Of a DNA stretch of 64,000 bases, positions 38,217-47,961 are shown piece by piece. Origin of the DNA: Alphaproteobacteria bacterium LSUCC0719 (lineage in GTDB: Bacteria > Pseudomonadota > Alphaproteobacteria > Puniceispirillales > Puniceispirillaceae); assembly GCA_040839025.1 (NCBI GenBank), contig JBFPJN010000001.1, positions 558,001-622,000 on the forward strand, written 5' to 3'. Position 1 is the first letter of the stretch. Every line of letters begins with the position of its first letter. The position numbers and the translations under genes are program-made. Below the pieces are notes generated by a model, which saw only the letters and a program-made list of their open reading frames with translations, was not told the origin of the DNA and did no database searches.

Positions 38217-39209
38217 TCAGTCGACAATGATCCTGGCACCCTTGAACCCCAGATCAAACACCGCCGACAACAGTCTGTCAGCCTCGTCAACCTCGTTCAC
38301 CGGGCCCAGCCTGACTCGGTGCAGCACCTGGCCATCAAGATTGATCCGCGACACCTGACCGGCACTGACTGTTTCGATGCGGTTCAGCACGTTGACGGCG
38401 TTCGTTTCGGAATGGAAGGCGCCAACCTGAACCCAGATACTGGTTTCGATTGGCGGCACATTTATCACTTCGCCAACATGGGCGTTTGACAGCAGGTCAA
38501 TGGCCGACTGGCCGTCCTCGGCATTATAGTTGGACCGGCCACTGTTCGATGTCGCGGAAAAGGTCACATCCGAGGCGCCGACAGCATTGAATTCCGGCAT
38601 CGGGGTGTCCGGCTTTCCGTCGACCTGGGGAAACTTGCCCTGTTTGGCGAGGTCTTCAAGACGGAGGCTCTGTTCAGCCAGAAGCTTGACCCGTACCTTT
38701 GCCAGCCCCTGATCCTTGAAACCAAGCAATCTGGCTGACTCACGCGACAGATCGATGATCCTGCCGGGAACAAACGGTCCCCGGTCATTCACTCTGACGA
38801 CAAGCGATCTGCCATTATCCAGATTTGTCACACGGACAACGCTTGGCATCGGCAGGGTCTTGTGGGCCGCGGTGATTTTCTGCGGATCGAATATTTCCCC
38901 GTTGGCGGTCAGCTTGCCGGCGAATTCATCACCATACCAGGACCCGATCCCCGTCTCGTCATAGGCAAGGTCGCGGGCGGGATAATACCAGACTCCGCCG
39001 ACATTATACGGCTCACCGACCTTGTATCTCGGCTGCGCGACAACGGTGCCGGCAGCCAGTTCCTCGGTCTGCTTGACCACCCTTTTCTCTTTCTGGGATT
39101 TCTTGACCATGTCGATGGCAAGCTCGGCCGTTGTGCATCCGGCAAGCCCGATACCGGCGATGCCCAGTACGGTGACAATCCGCATCCAGTCAGCAACTGC
39201 CCGCCACAT
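38217..39209 (-). CDS. rlpA: RlpA-like septal-ring protein with SPOR domain
   Basis: A 330-aa outer-membrane lipoprotein: signal peptide with lipobox IGLAGC at about residue 25. A double-psi beta-barrel follows (about residues 85-180; GIGSWYGDEFAGKLTANGE, RSLVVRVNDRGPF), then a linker and a C-terminal SPOR domain (SIWVQVGAFHSETNAVN). RlpA proteins act on denuded glycan at septa. It is 71 bases upstream of the carboxypeptidase gene. Confidence 0.92.
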   Translation of the reverse strand: MWRAVADWMRIVTVLGIAGIGLAGCTTAELAIDMVKKSQKEKRVVKQTEELAAGTVVAQPRYKVGEPYNVGGVWYYPARDLAYDETGIGSWYGDEFAGKLTANGEIFDPQKITAAHKTLPMPSVVRVTNLDNGRSLVVRVNDRGPFVPGRIIDLSRESARLLGFKDQGLAKVRVKLLAEQSLRLEDLAKQGKFPQVDGKPDTPMPEFNAVGASDVTFSATSNSGRSNYNAEDGQSAIDLLSNAHVGEVINVPPIETSIWVQVGAFHSETNAVNVLNRIETVSAGQVSRINLDGQVLHRVRLGPVNEVDEADRLLSAVFDLGFKGARIIVD

Positions 39210-39220
39210 CCGATATCTCC

Positions 39221-40276
39221 CTAGCGCAGGGTATCGGAAAGAGTTCCGATCGCCAGCGCATAGTAGTTGGAGCGGTTCCAGCGAAGAATCGATTCATAGT
39301 TGCTGTAGACGAGATAGGCCGGCCCGCCGACACCCTCGGGCATAACAAGCCGCGCCGAAAGCGGCCGCGCAGGCAGATCGGACCCGTCGGCGCTGCGAAC
39401 GCCGGCCTTCTGCCAGACAGGAAGCTTGTAACGGGTCTTGTCCTCGAACAGCTTTGTCGCGCCCTTGCCGCCAATAACAAGATTGGACGGGATACGGACC
39501 TCGCGCCCCCAGGTCATGTCGTCACGCCATCCTGCCTTGGCGAGATAATTGGCGGTCGAGGCGAACACATCCTCGGTTGTGGCCCAGATGTCACGCCGCC
39601 CGTCGCCATTCCAGTCCTCGGCAAAATTCAGGAAGCTGGACGGCATGAACTGGCTCTGCCCCATTGCGCCGGCCCACGACCCCTTCATGTCTTCTGCCTT
39701 GATATGACCCTGTTCGATGATCCGCAGTGCGTTCAGCAATTCCTTGCGGAAATAGGCGCTGCGACGCCCGTCATGCGCCAATGTGGCAAGCGAATGCGGA
39801 ATGTTGAAACTGCCGAGATATTTGCCAAAGCTTGTCTCCATGCCCCAGAAGGTGACGATATAGCGTTTCTGCACACCGTATTTCTTTTCCAGCCGGTCGA
39901 GAATGTCAGCATGTTCGACAAGCATTCTGGCAGCCGTCTTGCGACGCCACGGGCTGACAAACCTGTCCATATATTCGGCCAAGGTCAGCGAGAATTCGGG
40001 TTGGTTGCGATCCAGTTCAATCACCCGCGGCAGCGGCTGGGCCCCTGCCAATGCAGCATCAAGCGTTTGTTCGGATATGCCAATACTGCGCGCTTCGGCA
40101 CGAAGCTCAACCAGCCAATCGTCAAACGACTGTGTGGCAGCAAGGGACTGGCTCGAGGTCCAGAACACCAAACCTGCAAGCAACAATAGCGGCCATCGCA
40201 AAAAGCGGCGCACTGCGGATCCAGTCAACAGACCAGCATTTGAAAATGAGTGAAACAAAATACCCCCGCCTGGCAA
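39221..40276 (-). CDS. MltB-type lytic murein transglycosylase
   Basis: Cleaves glycan strands of peptidoglycan. The 351-aa product has a hydrophobic N-terminus (about residues 23-45, signal peptide ending QSLAA). The MltB-type domain has the catalytic Glu in FWGMETSFGKYLG and the family block GSWAGAMGQSQFMPSSFLNFAEDWNGDG. The exact start is uncertain because several in-frame starts precede the signal peptide. rlpA starts 11 bases after its stop. Confidence 0.92.
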   Translation of the reverse strand: MPGGGILFHSFSNAGLLTGSAVRRFLRWPLLLLAGLVFWTSSQSLAATQSFDDWLVELRAEARSIGISEQTLDAALAGAQPLPRVIELDRNQPEFSLTLAEYMDRFVSPWRRKTAARMLVEHADILDRLEKKYGVQKRYIVTFWGMETSFGKYLGSFNIPHSLATLAHDGRRSAYFRKELLNALRIIEQGHIKAEDMKGSWAGAMGQSQFMPSSFLNFAEDWNGDGRRDIWATTEDVFASTANYLAKAGWRDDMTWGREVRIPSNLVIGGKGATKLFEDKTRYKLPVWQKAGVRSADGSDLPARPLSARLVMPEGVGGPAYLVYSNYESILRWNRSNYYALAIGTLSDTLR

Positions 40277-40410
40277 CGCGGCCGTCTATGTGCTCCGGAA
40301 ATGGAACACATCATCTTGTGGTAACAGTAGCGCGCAACCGCTATCTCTGGCAAGAATCGAAATGCCGCTACCCACAGCAATTTCCCGCACTCAGGCATGT
40401 TTGACCGGGT

Positions 40411-41271
40411 TCAGTCCTTCAGACTGTCACCCCGCATGCCGGCCCGCTCAAGGTGAATTGGCAGAACCCGGCCATATAGCTGCTTTGTTCGTTCAACGCT
40501 GCCGACCATTCCCTCGGTTTCCACGAAGGAAAAAATCCCGACATAGCGCCGTCTTGTGCCAGTGACCGGCGTAACGCGGTGAAGTGAATAGCGACCTTTG
40601 AAGATCTGAAGATCACCCGGAACAAGATTGATCGACTTCACCCGATCAGACTGATCATCAAGCACTTCGGCAACAGCATCGAAACATTCATCCTCGGCGC
40701 TGCGAAGGCCGGGCGCATATTCGAACATGCCTCCGGCCTCACCATTCTGGATGGCCAGGGTGACGGTGAAATTGTTGGTATCGAAATGCCAGGGAAACCC
40801 CTGTCCCTCTTCGACAACATTGATAATCACATCGGCGAGCGGGTCGGCATAACGATAGAAACGGGGGGCGGCCAGCGCCTCGCGTATGAATGCCTGAAAT
40901 GGTGCATATTCATAGATCGCGCGAAGACCGCTGTCAGTGCCGAAACTGTCAGCAGGCACAAACGCATTTGACCGGTCGTAGAAACGGCGGCGCGGATCGG
41001 CCAGCGGCAAGTCGGGGTCATCTTCGGAAAAATAGGCGTTGGTTCGATTGAAAGACCGGTGCGCGAGACCGGCAACCGAGTCCGCTTCCGCGACAAGTGA
41101 CGGCAATGATTCTGTCCGGATAAAGCCCGGCAACACGCAGCACCCGTCGGCGGCAAGCTGTTCGCGGGCCGACCGGATTACCGCCGCATATCCATGCGGA
41201 TCACGGCCATCAAGCGGATAGGCGTCAAAATCGATGTAATCGCCGGGTCGGGCTGTGTGATGTTTTGGCAT
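40411..41271 (-). CDS. BesD/HalD-like Fe(II)/2-oxoglutarate oxygenase with an HxD iron site
   Basis: A 286-aa enzyme of the cupin-fold 2-oxoglutarate oxygenase superfamily, similar to the BesD/HalD amino-acid halogenase family. The iron site reads WHFDTNNF (His162, Asp164) with a distal His231 in SLHRVTPVTGTRR. True BesD halogenases have Gly in place of the Asp so that chloride can bind iron; here Asp is kept, so a hydroxylase is the more likely activity. The ATG at 41271 has GAGGG 8 bases upstream; the longer reading to 41319 is unlikely. No biosynthetic partners lie nearby. The substrate is unknown. Confidence 0.75.
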   Translation of the reverse strand: MPKHHTARPGDYIDFDAYPLDGRDPHGYAAVIRSAREQLAADGCCVLPGFIRTESLPSLVAEADSVAGLAHRSFNRTNAYFSEDDPDLPLADPRRRFYDRSNAFVPADSFGTDSGLRAIYEYAPFQAFIREALAAPRFYRYADPLADVIINVVEEGQGFPWHFDTNNFTVTLAIQNGEAGGMFEYAPGLRSAEDECFDAVAEVLDDQSDRVKSINLVPGDLQIFKGRYSLHRVTPVTGTRRRYVGIFSFVETEGMVGSVERTKQLYGRVLPIHLERAGMRGDSLKD

Positions 41272-41362
41272 GTCTGCAACCCTCGCAGAACCCTGTCTGT
41301 TCTGAGATGGTGACTGCAAAATGCAAATTGACGCAACATCAAAATTGGTTGCCGGGCGGTGG

Positions 41363-44300
41363 TCAGCCGCCCTGCACCAGATCAGTGTTCAACGTCGATT
41401 TGGCACCAGCCCCGCGCGCCAGCGGACTGCGCAGCGCCAGCGCCAGCAGAGGCGGGACAATGATCAGCGTTGCAAGGGTCGACAGACCAAGCCCGCCAAA
41501 CACCACCACGCCAAGGCCTCGATAGAGTTCCGCCCCCGCGCCAGGGAAGATCACCAGCGGTACCAGACCGAACAGCGAGGTCAGCGTGGACATGAAAATC
41601 GGGCGGACCCGGTTGCGTGTCGCCTCGACGACGGCATCGGCAATCTCCATCCCCTCTTCGCGTATGTGAAGCATCGCCTGTTCAATCATCAGGATGGCAT
41701 TGTTCACCACAACGCCGGTCAGGATGACAAAACCGAGCATTGTCAGCATGTCCAGAGGTTGACGGATATAGATATTGAGAAGCGCCAGCCCGGCGATGCC
41801 ACCGGCACCGGCAACCGGTACCGCAAGCAGAATGATCAACGGCAGCACGAAATTGCGGAGCAGCACGACCAGCAACAGGAAGATCACCGCCAGCGCGATG
41901 GCCACATTCACCTGCATCGCCTGCCAGGTGGCGTTGAGCGCACTGGCCGCCCCGCTCAGCGAAATGGTGACGCCCGATTCACCTGCCACTGGCCGGATTT
42001 CATCGATGACCTGGCTTTCAATGATAGCCACCGCTTCCTCAAGAGACAGTTTGTCTGTTGGACGAAGCTGCAGCGAAATGGCCTGGCTGCCACCGATACG
42101 GCGGATCTGCTCGGGCGCGCTGATGATTTCGATCAGCGCCAGCTGACCAAGCCGCAAGACCGCCCCACCCCGTGTGATGATAGGAATGTCACCAAGCTGG
42201 GCGGCGGTCAGTTTGCTGGCATCACGTCCCGACACAACCATGTCGATCAATTCGCCGGCGATCGGAATCTGGATGACATTCGCACCGTCATTGAAAACAT
42301 CGACAGCGGATGTCACGTCGCGAACCGACACGCCGGCCCGCGCCAGCGCGGCAAGGTCCGGGGTGATCCTGATCTGTGGCGCGCCATTGTCCAGATTTGG
42401 CAGTGCCCGTACCTGGCTTCCCTCGGTGCGCGGGAACAATTCGGCAAGCTTTTCATTGACCCGAAAGGCAATTGGCAGCACCGCATCGCGGCTCGGGCCG
42501 GCCACATCTATGCGGATCGAACGTGATCCCCCGACCGACCGGCCAAACAGCGATGACTGGCGGACAAAGGCACCTGTTCCAGGTTCCGAGAAAATCGGCC
42601 GCATAAGTACCATCTGCAGTTCGCTGACCCGCGTCGCGTCGCGTGCCGAGGCACCGGCAAAGGCACCGCCCGAAAAAGCCACAAAGAAGAACCGTTCGAT
42701 CGCCGGAGGGCCGTCGGCGGCAGGCTCGTTCTCCCACAGGGGGCGTGCCGCGCCTTCCATCTTTTCGGCGATCCGCAAGGTTTCATCCATGGAATAGCCG
42801 GGCGGGGTGAAAATCCGCCCAAAGACGAAATTCGCGTTTCCATCCGGAAGGTAATCAAGCTGGGGCATGAATTTGGCGGCAAAACCCGCCGCGCCGGCAA
42901 CAAGCACGGCCACGGCAAGCAGTCCGATGAGTGAACGTCGCACTGTCAGTCGTGCATAGCTGACCACCAGCCGTGCAAAGCCGCCCGCAAGATGGTCCAG
43001 TCCGGGAATGCGGATCAGATTGGCGTATTTTTCGGAAGAACCGCGAAGCAACCGCGCGGCAAGCGACGGGATCACTGTAACAGAAACGATCACGGAAATC
43101 AGAACAGCCACCGAGATGGCAATCCCGATGTCCCGGAACAGCTGTCCGACAGGCAATGTCAGCAACAACACCGGTATGAAAACAATCACTGTCGTCAGGG
43201 CGGATCCCAGAATAGGTGCCCAGACCTGGCGCGCGCCATGATAGGCCGCGGTATCGGCCGGCAGACCACGCTGGCGAAGGCGGAAGATATTTTCCAGCGA
43301 GACGATAGAAGCGTCGACAACCATGCCAACGGCAAAGGCCAGTCCGGCAAGCGAAATGACGTTGATCGACAGGCCAAGGCCGGCGATGGCGACGAAGGTG
43401 CCAATCACTGATACCGGAATGGCCGCAAACACGATGATGGTTGGCAGCGCGCTGCGAAGAAACAGCAGCAGAACACCAAGCGCCAGCATGCCGCCAACCC
43501 AGATATTCTGTTGCACCAGATCAATGGCCGAGGCGATATATTTCGTCTCGTCATAGACGACGCGCAATGACAGTCCCTTGGCATCAAGGACAGAGCTGTT
43601 CAACTCGTCAATGGCGGTGCGGAGCCGCGCCATGGTTTCAACAACATTCACTCCCGGCGCACGCAGGGCATTGATAATCACCGCCTCTTCGCCATTCAGA
43701 CGCCGATAGCTTGAACGTGACGCCGATTGCAATTTGATTGTCGCGATGTCCGACAACAGCAGCGGCACCAGGGTTCCCGAAGATGATGTGTCGGTCCGCA
43801 ACACGATACGTCCCGCCGCATCCGGGGTGTAGTTGACAGCCTCGGTCCGCACCGCATAGGTCCGTTTGCCCTCGGTGACGGTGCCGACACTCATCATTGA
43901 TGACGATGTTCTCAGCGCGTCGATCACCTCGGTCAGGGTAATCCTGTACTGCGTCAGTTTTTCCGGATCGATAAAGACCCGCATTTCCCGTGTTCCACCA
44001 CCATTGAAGGTGACTTCGGAAATGCCGTTGACCCGGCCAAGCGGTCCAACAATCTGGGTTTCCAGAAAATTCCCCAACCCTTCAAGGTCGACAGGCTCGC
44101 CTGTCTTGCCAACGAGGGCCAGACGGGCAATCGGACTGTCATCGGAATTCGATGTCCGGACCTCGGGCGTGCGCGCGTCGGAAGGAAGGCCCGTGACCGC
44201 CGACAATTTGCTGAGCAGCAGCACAAGCGCCTTGTCCATATCCTGCGTTACACTGTAGGTCAGGGTGACAGCTGCCCGCCCTCGCCGCGATGAAGAGACA

Positions 44301-44542
44301 AGTTCCTCGACACCATTCAACCCGGATAATTCAGCTTCCAGCCTTGCAACGATTTCACGGTCAACATCCTCTGGCGAGGCGCCGGGCCACCCGACCCGCA
44401 CTTCGAGGATTGGCTTTTCAATGTCGGGGCTCATCTGGATCGGGATATTGCGAAGCGCCACGACACCAAACAGGACGGTCAGCAGGATCAGCGCAAGAAC
44501 CGCGACCGGGCGTTCAATCGCCAGTTTTATGACCCCGCCCAT
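41363..44542 (-). CDS. RND-family efflux transporter (AcrB/MexF-like permease)
   Basis: An inner-membrane proton-driven exporter, 1059 aa, with 12 membrane helices and two large periplasmic loops. It starts with IKLAIERPVAVLALILLTVLFGVVALRNIPIQMSPDI, the usual RND N-terminus. The helix 4 motif GLAFAVGMVVDASIVSLENI carries the proton-relay acids. Its start overlaps the adaptor stop by 3 bases. No outer-membrane channel gene is adjacent, so it probably shares a TolC elsewhere. The substrate cannot be inferred. Confidence 0.94.
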   Translation of the reverse strand: MGGVIKLAIERPVAVLALILLTVLFGVVALRNIPIQMSPDIEKPILEVRVGWPGASPEDVDREIVARLEAELSGLNGVEELVSSSRRGRAAVTLTYSVTQDMDKALVLLLSKLSAVTGLPSDARTPEVRTSNSDDSPIARLALVGKTGEPVDLEGLGNFLETQIVGPLGRVNGISEVTFNGGGTREMRVFIDPEKLTQYRITLTEVIDALRTSSSMMSVGTVTEGKRTYAVRTEAVNYTPDAAGRIVLRTDTSSSGTLVPLLLSDIATIKLQSASRSSYRRLNGEEAVIINALRAPGVNVVETMARLRTAIDELNSSVLDAKGLSLRVVYDETKYIASAIDLVQQNIWVGGMLALGVLLLFLRSALPTIIVFAAIPVSVIGTFVAIAGLGLSINVISLAGLAFAVGMVVDASIVSLENIFRLRQRGLPADTAAYHGARQVWAPILGSALTTVIVFIPVLLLTLPVGQLFRDIGIAISVAVLISVIVSVTVIPSLAARLLRGSSEKYANLIRIPGLDHLAGGFARLVVSYARLTVRRSLIGLLAVAVLVAGAAGFAAKFMPQLDYLPDGNANFVFGRIFTPPGYSMDETLRIAEKMEGAARPLWENEPAADGPPAIERFFFVAFSGGAFAGASARDATRVSELQMVLMRPIFSEPGTGAFVRQSSLFGRSVGGSRSIRIDVAGPSRDAVLPIAFRVNEKLAELFPRTEGSQVRALPNLDNGAPQIRITPDLAALARAGVSVRDVTSAVDVFNDGANVIQIPIAGELIDMVVSGRDASKLTAAQLGDIPIITRGGAVLRLGQLALIEIISAPEQIRRIGGSQAISLQLRPTDKLSLEEAVAIIESQVIDEIRPVAGESGVTISLSGAASALNATWQAMQVNVAIALAVIFLLLVVLLRNFVLPLIILLAVPVAGAGGIAGLALLNIYIRQPLDMLTMLGFVILTGVVVNNAILMIEQAMLHIREEGMEIADAVVEATRNRVRPIFMSTLTSLFGLVPLVIFPGAGAELYRGLGVVVFGGLGLSTLATLIIVPPLLALALRSPLARGAGAKSTLNTDLVQGG

Positions 44543-46077
44543 CAGCCGGCGTCCCTGGTGCCTGTGAAGTCCAGCGTTGGTTCACGTCCGCCGGGCAGGC
44601 CCCTGAGTGTTACGGTGCCCGACATCTCGGCCCCTTTGATCGTGCCAATGAATTCAAGATCAACAACACCGAAGGGAAGCACGAGCTTGCCAATGAAGTT
44701 GATATCGTCTCCAACCCGGGTGACTTCGACAGGTTCATCATTGAAGAATGATTTCTGTTTCCCAAGCACCAGATCACCGGATGCCGGCCCACGCCGCGTT
44801 GTCCAGTTCAGGGTCCATTTCTCCCCCTTCGGCCCCTGCGCCCGCTTTTCGGGATCACCAATCTTGATCTTGCGGCCATCGACAAGGCCCTCATTGCCAC
44901 GCGTTACCACCAGTTCGCCGGGCTTCAGCCCCTCAAGAACGATGAAGGCGTCACCGGCTGCATTGCCCAGTTTCACCCGTCGCTGCAACGCGACACCGTC
45001 TGCCGCAACGAACACGACATGACCACCCGTAATCGGGATCACAGCGTCCTTGGCCACCGTGACAACAGGCGAAGGTGACGTTGTCGGCACTTTCAGCGTA
45101 ACAGGTGCGTTTTCGGCCTGCAGCGATGCCGGCAACTTGCCGGTAACATCGAACCTGACAGTCTGCGTTCCTGTGCGGATATTCTGTATGGGAAGAACCA
45201 CGCGGGCTGACAATGAAATGTCGCGGCCTGTGAAATCTGCTGCCTTTATGGATTTGCTTCGCTCTATAAAGCTCAGATATTCCAATGGAATTTCTGCCTC
45301 AACTTCATAATCATCCGGCGCGCGCGTCCGGATCAGCACATCACCCTCGCGAAGATATCCGCGCCGTGCCGGGTGAAGATAGACGATCTGTCCGTCGGTT
45401 GGTGCGGTGATTTTAGACGCGCCTATGTCAGACCTGACCTGGGCCATCTCCACGTCAAGTCGCGCCAGCGCGGCCTCGGCCAGCTGGCGTTGATATTCGC
45501 GGCCAGTCAGGCCAGCTTCGCGTTGCGCGATCTGCTGCTTTGCGGTGATCACCGCATTCTGCGCCGTTTCCGCCGCATCCAGAGCCAGCGCGTTACGCGA
45601 CACGAGTGTTTGCGCCCGCGCCGCCTTCCCCTCAAGCAGCACCAGCTGCGAGCGTTGCAGCTCCAGAACCTTTCGGTCGGCCGCAATAGTCTGCTCAACC
45701 TCTGTCAATCGAAGCTCCCCCTCGATACGCTGTGCCGTCAGAAGGTCCAGTCTGTTGCGAAGATCGGTGTCATCCTGAGTGGCGACAAGTTGGCCGGCCT
45801 TGACCATGTCGCCAATCCTGAGGGATTGAAGTGTTGTAACGGCGTTTGCCGATGCGGTGATGGCAGTCACCTGCCCTGCCGCGACACGCCCCTGGACGTC
45901 CGTAAAGATGGACAGAGTGTCCTCACCCGCCTCCGCGACGGCGACGGTGGCGGTGCGATTGCCATAATTCTGGGCCTGCGCCACGCTTGTCAGCACCAGC
46001 GAAGACAATGCGATCAGACAGAGGCCGGAAAAACGTGTCACATGAAAAAGCGCCACGGAAACAGATGCAGATTTCAC
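44542..46077 (-). CDS. RND periplasmic adaptor with extra C-terminal beta domain
   Basis: Membrane-fusion protein linking the RND pump to the outer membrane. The N-terminal signal (about residues 1-35) is followed by a lipoyl/barrel-sandwich and hairpin region (about residues 40-210; VTTLQSLRIGDMVKAGQLVATQDDTDLRNRL) and a beta-barrel. At 511 aa it is longer than the usual 350-420. The last roughly 100 residues form a separate beta-rich domain (GEKWTLNWTTRRGP ... VDLEFIGTIKGAEMSGTV ... LDFTGTRDAG). This resembles small lipocalin-like repeats seen on some periplasmic amidohydrolases. Confidence 0.87.
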   Translation of the reverse strand: MKSASVSVALFHVTRFSGLCLIALSSLVLTSVAQAQNYGNRTATVAVAEAGEDTLSIFTDVQGRVAAGQVTAITASANAVTTLQSLRIGDMVKAGQLVATQDDTDLRNRLDLLTAQRIEGELRLTEVEQTIAADRKVLELQRSQLVLLEGKAARAQTLVSRNALALDAAETAQNAVITAKQQIAQREAGLTGREYQRQLAEAALARLDVEMAQVRSDIGASKITAPTDGQIVYLHPARRGYLREGDVLIRTRAPDDYEVEAEIPLEYLSFIERSKSIKAADFTGRDISLSARVVLPIQNIRTGTQTVRFDVTGKLPASLQAENAPVTLKVPTTSPSPVVTVAKDAVIPITGGHVVFVAADGVALQRRVKLGNAAGDAFIVLEGLKPGELVVTRGNEGLVDGRKIKIGDPEKRAQGPKGEKWTLNWTTRRGPASGDLVLGKQKSFFNDEPVEVTRVGDDINFIGKLVLPFGVVDLEFIGTIKGAEMSGTVTLRGLPGGREPTLDFTGTRDAG

Positions 46078-46302
46078 CCTTCACTCCTGAAAAAATGGCG
46101 AATCCAGATCCATGGACGTCAGCGCCATAGAGATTTGGAAATCGATGAATAACAGGTCTCTAGATAAAGCGGCAACACAACAAAGCAGCAATAAAGAGAA
46201 AACAGTTTTGCCAAAAGTCATGCAGTTGCCATTGTCACGAAGAGACGGCACAAAGCTGCTTGTTGACAGACCGGCCATTAGTCCGATATGTGCTTGCTTA
46301 CG

Positions 46303-46391
46303 GAGAGGTGGCAGAGCGGTTGAATGCACCGGTCTTGAAAACCGGCAAGGGTTTGCGCCCTTCGTGGGTTCGAATCCCACCCTCTCCGCCA
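46303..46391 (+). tRNA. tRNA-Ser (anticodon UGA)
   Basis: A class II tRNA with the long variable arm AAGGGTTTGCGCCCTT. The acceptor stem GGAGAGG/CCTCTCC pairs perfectly, discriminator G is at 46388, and CCA is encoded. The anticodon stem CCGGT/ACCGG encloses CTTGAAA, giving TGA at 46336-46338. The T-loop is TTCGAAT. The integrase gene begins about 125 bases downstream in the same orientation, marking this tRNA as an integration site. Confidence 0.98.
46364..46391 (+). other. Putative attachment site in the tRNA-Ser 3' end
   Basis: P4-type integrases usually recombine in the T-arm and acceptor 3' half of a tRNA, here 46364-46391. I searched by eye for a second copy of this sequence in the rest of the window and found none, so the other island border would be beyond 64 kb or lost. 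Confidence 0.4.
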
Positions 46392-46516
46392 TACTCCTTC
46401 ACATCAGGTCATCTTTAAGCCTAGTTAATCCCATTTTTACATCTGTTTTCATGGGATAATATGCAAATAAAAGATGTTTCCAGCCCATTGGCATCCAGCC
46501 CTGTCCACAGTATTAT

Positions 46517-47752
46517 GTGGGGTCAAATGTGGGGTTGGATTGGTTGTCAGGTAAAGCGCACAAGCTAAATGCCATGCAGGTGAAGAAGCTGTCTTCGCCT
46601 GGGCGCTATGCTGACGGCAACTGCCTCTACCTCACCATCTCAGAATCGGGATCCAGAAGCTGGCTTCTTCGCATCGTTGTGCGAGGCCGCAGGCGTGATA
46701 TGGGCCTTGGCAGTGTCGAACTCGTTAGCCTTGAAGAAGCGCGTGATCTGGCACGGCAGTATCGACGTATCGCCAGATCAGGCGGTGATCCGTTGCTAGA
46801 CCGCCAGGCGCTGCGAGGCCAACTTATATCCTTCCGTGAGGCTGCTGTTCAGGTGCATGAGCTTAATGTGCCGTCATGGGGCAATGATAAGCATGCCAGC
46901 CAGTGGCTCTCCTCGCTGGAGATACATGTATTCCCCATTATCGGATCAATGCCTGTCTCACAGATCACATCTGCCGATGTGTTGAAGGTGCTGGCACCGA
47001 TCTGGATCGAGAAGGCTGATACAGCCAAGAAGATCCGGCAGCGCCTTCGCATGATTATCAAATGGGCGCGGGCGCAGGGCTACTTTACCGGCGATGATCC
47101 AGTTGAGTTGGCAGAACAAGCTCTCCCGAAGGTCAAAGCCTCAGGAGCGCACTTCAAGTCCGTAAGCTATGACGACCTGCCAGAGATCATTACACGGCTT
47201 CAGGCAAGCTCTGTGAGCCTTGCCACAAGGCTTGCGCTGGAGTTTCTGATCCTGACGGCTTCCAGGACCACAGAGGTGCTGGAAGCGCATTGGAGCGAGA
47301 TCGATCTTGATAAGAAGCTCTGGGTGATCCCTGCAGAGCGGATGAAGGCAAGTCGGGACCATGAAGTGCCGCTGACAGAGCGGATGATAGAGATCCTGCA
47401 AGCTGCAGCAGAGCTTAAGCTCGATAACGGCCTGATCTTCCCGTCCTCACTCAATGGCAAAGCGATGTCGAACAATACGCTGAGGCTTGCTTTGCAGAAG
47501 CGCCTTGGTGTGGACGCCACCGTCCATGGCATGCGCTCTGCCTTCAAGGACTGGGCAGCCGAGACCACAGCCTATCCGAATGAGGTGTCAGAGATGGCGC
47601 TGGCGCATTCAATCGGCAGCAAGGTCGAGGCCGCCTACCGTCGCGGCAACCTGCTCACCAAGCGCCGCCAGATGATGGCTGACTGGGATGCCTTTCTCAC
47701 CGGTAAAGATCGCAAGGTCATCCAGCTACATGAGACAGGAGATGCAAGATGA
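46517..47752 (+). CDS. P4-type tyrosine integrase
   Basis: Site-specific recombinase, 411 aa from the GTG at 46517. The true start is uncertain; GTG, TTG and ATG codons follow up to 46574. It has the N-terminal arm-binding domain (DUF4102-like; GRYADGNCLYLTISESG ... LGSVELVSLEEARDLA), a SAM-like core-binding domain (about residues 105-205) and the catalytic domain. All catalytic residues are seen: Arg250, Lys277, His337-x-x-Arg340, His364 and Tyr374. It looks intact. It lies directly downstream of tRNA-Ser and overlaps the AlpA-like gene by 4 bases. Confidence 0.94.
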   Translation: MGSNVGLDWLSGKAHKLNAMQVKKLSSPGRYADGNCLYLTISESGSRSWLLRIVVRGRRRDMGLGSVELVSLEEARDLARQYRRIARSGGDPLLDRQALRGQLISFREAAVQVHELNVPSWGNDKHASQWLSSLEIHVFPIIGSMPVSQITSADVLKVLAPIWIEKADTAKKIRQRLRMIIKWARAQGYFTGDDPVELAEQALPKVKASGAHFKSVSYDDLPEIITRLQASSVSLATRLALEFLILTASRTTEVLEAHWSEIDLDKKLWVIPAERMKASRDHEVPLTERMIEILQAAAELKLDNGLIFPSSLNGKAMSNNTLRLALQKRLGVDATVHGMRSAFKDWAAETTAYPNEVSEMALAHSIGSKVEAAYRRGNLLTKRRQMMADWDAFLTGKDRKVIQLHETGDAR

Positions 47753-47961
47753 TGGAGCCACAGATCCCGCGCCTTCTTCGTCTGAAGCAGATCCTTGGCG
47801 ATCCAAAAGCAGACCCTCCTGTGGAGCCGATCATCCCCATCAGCAAGTCATCCTGGTGGGATGGCGTCAGCAAAGGCAAATACCCAAAGCCCATCAAGCT
47901 CGGCGAGAACACGACCGTCTGGCGCGAGGATGATATCCGCAAGCTGATCGACAGCTTATAG
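47749..47961 (+). CDS. AlpA-like excisionase/regulator
   Basis: A 70-aa winged-helix protein of the AlpA/MerR-like prophage-regulator type. The core IPISKSSWWDGVSKGKYPKPIKLGENTTVWREDDIRKLID is the standard AlpA pattern (S...WW.GV..G.YPKP.KLG...W...DI). Such proteins control excision or the early promoter in P4-like satellites and islands. It is translationally coupled to the integrase, and its stop codon lies in the left arm of a hairpin. Confidence 0.85.
   Translation: MMEPQIPRLLRLKQILGDPKADPPVEPIIPISKSSWWDGVSKGKYPKPIKLGENTTVWREDDIRKLIDSL

Noticed and set aside
46081-46392. Minus-strand 103-codon frame containing RVGFEPT
   Set aside because: It is the antisense reading of tRNA-Ser; the same false protein appears opposite tRNA-Ser genes in many genomes.
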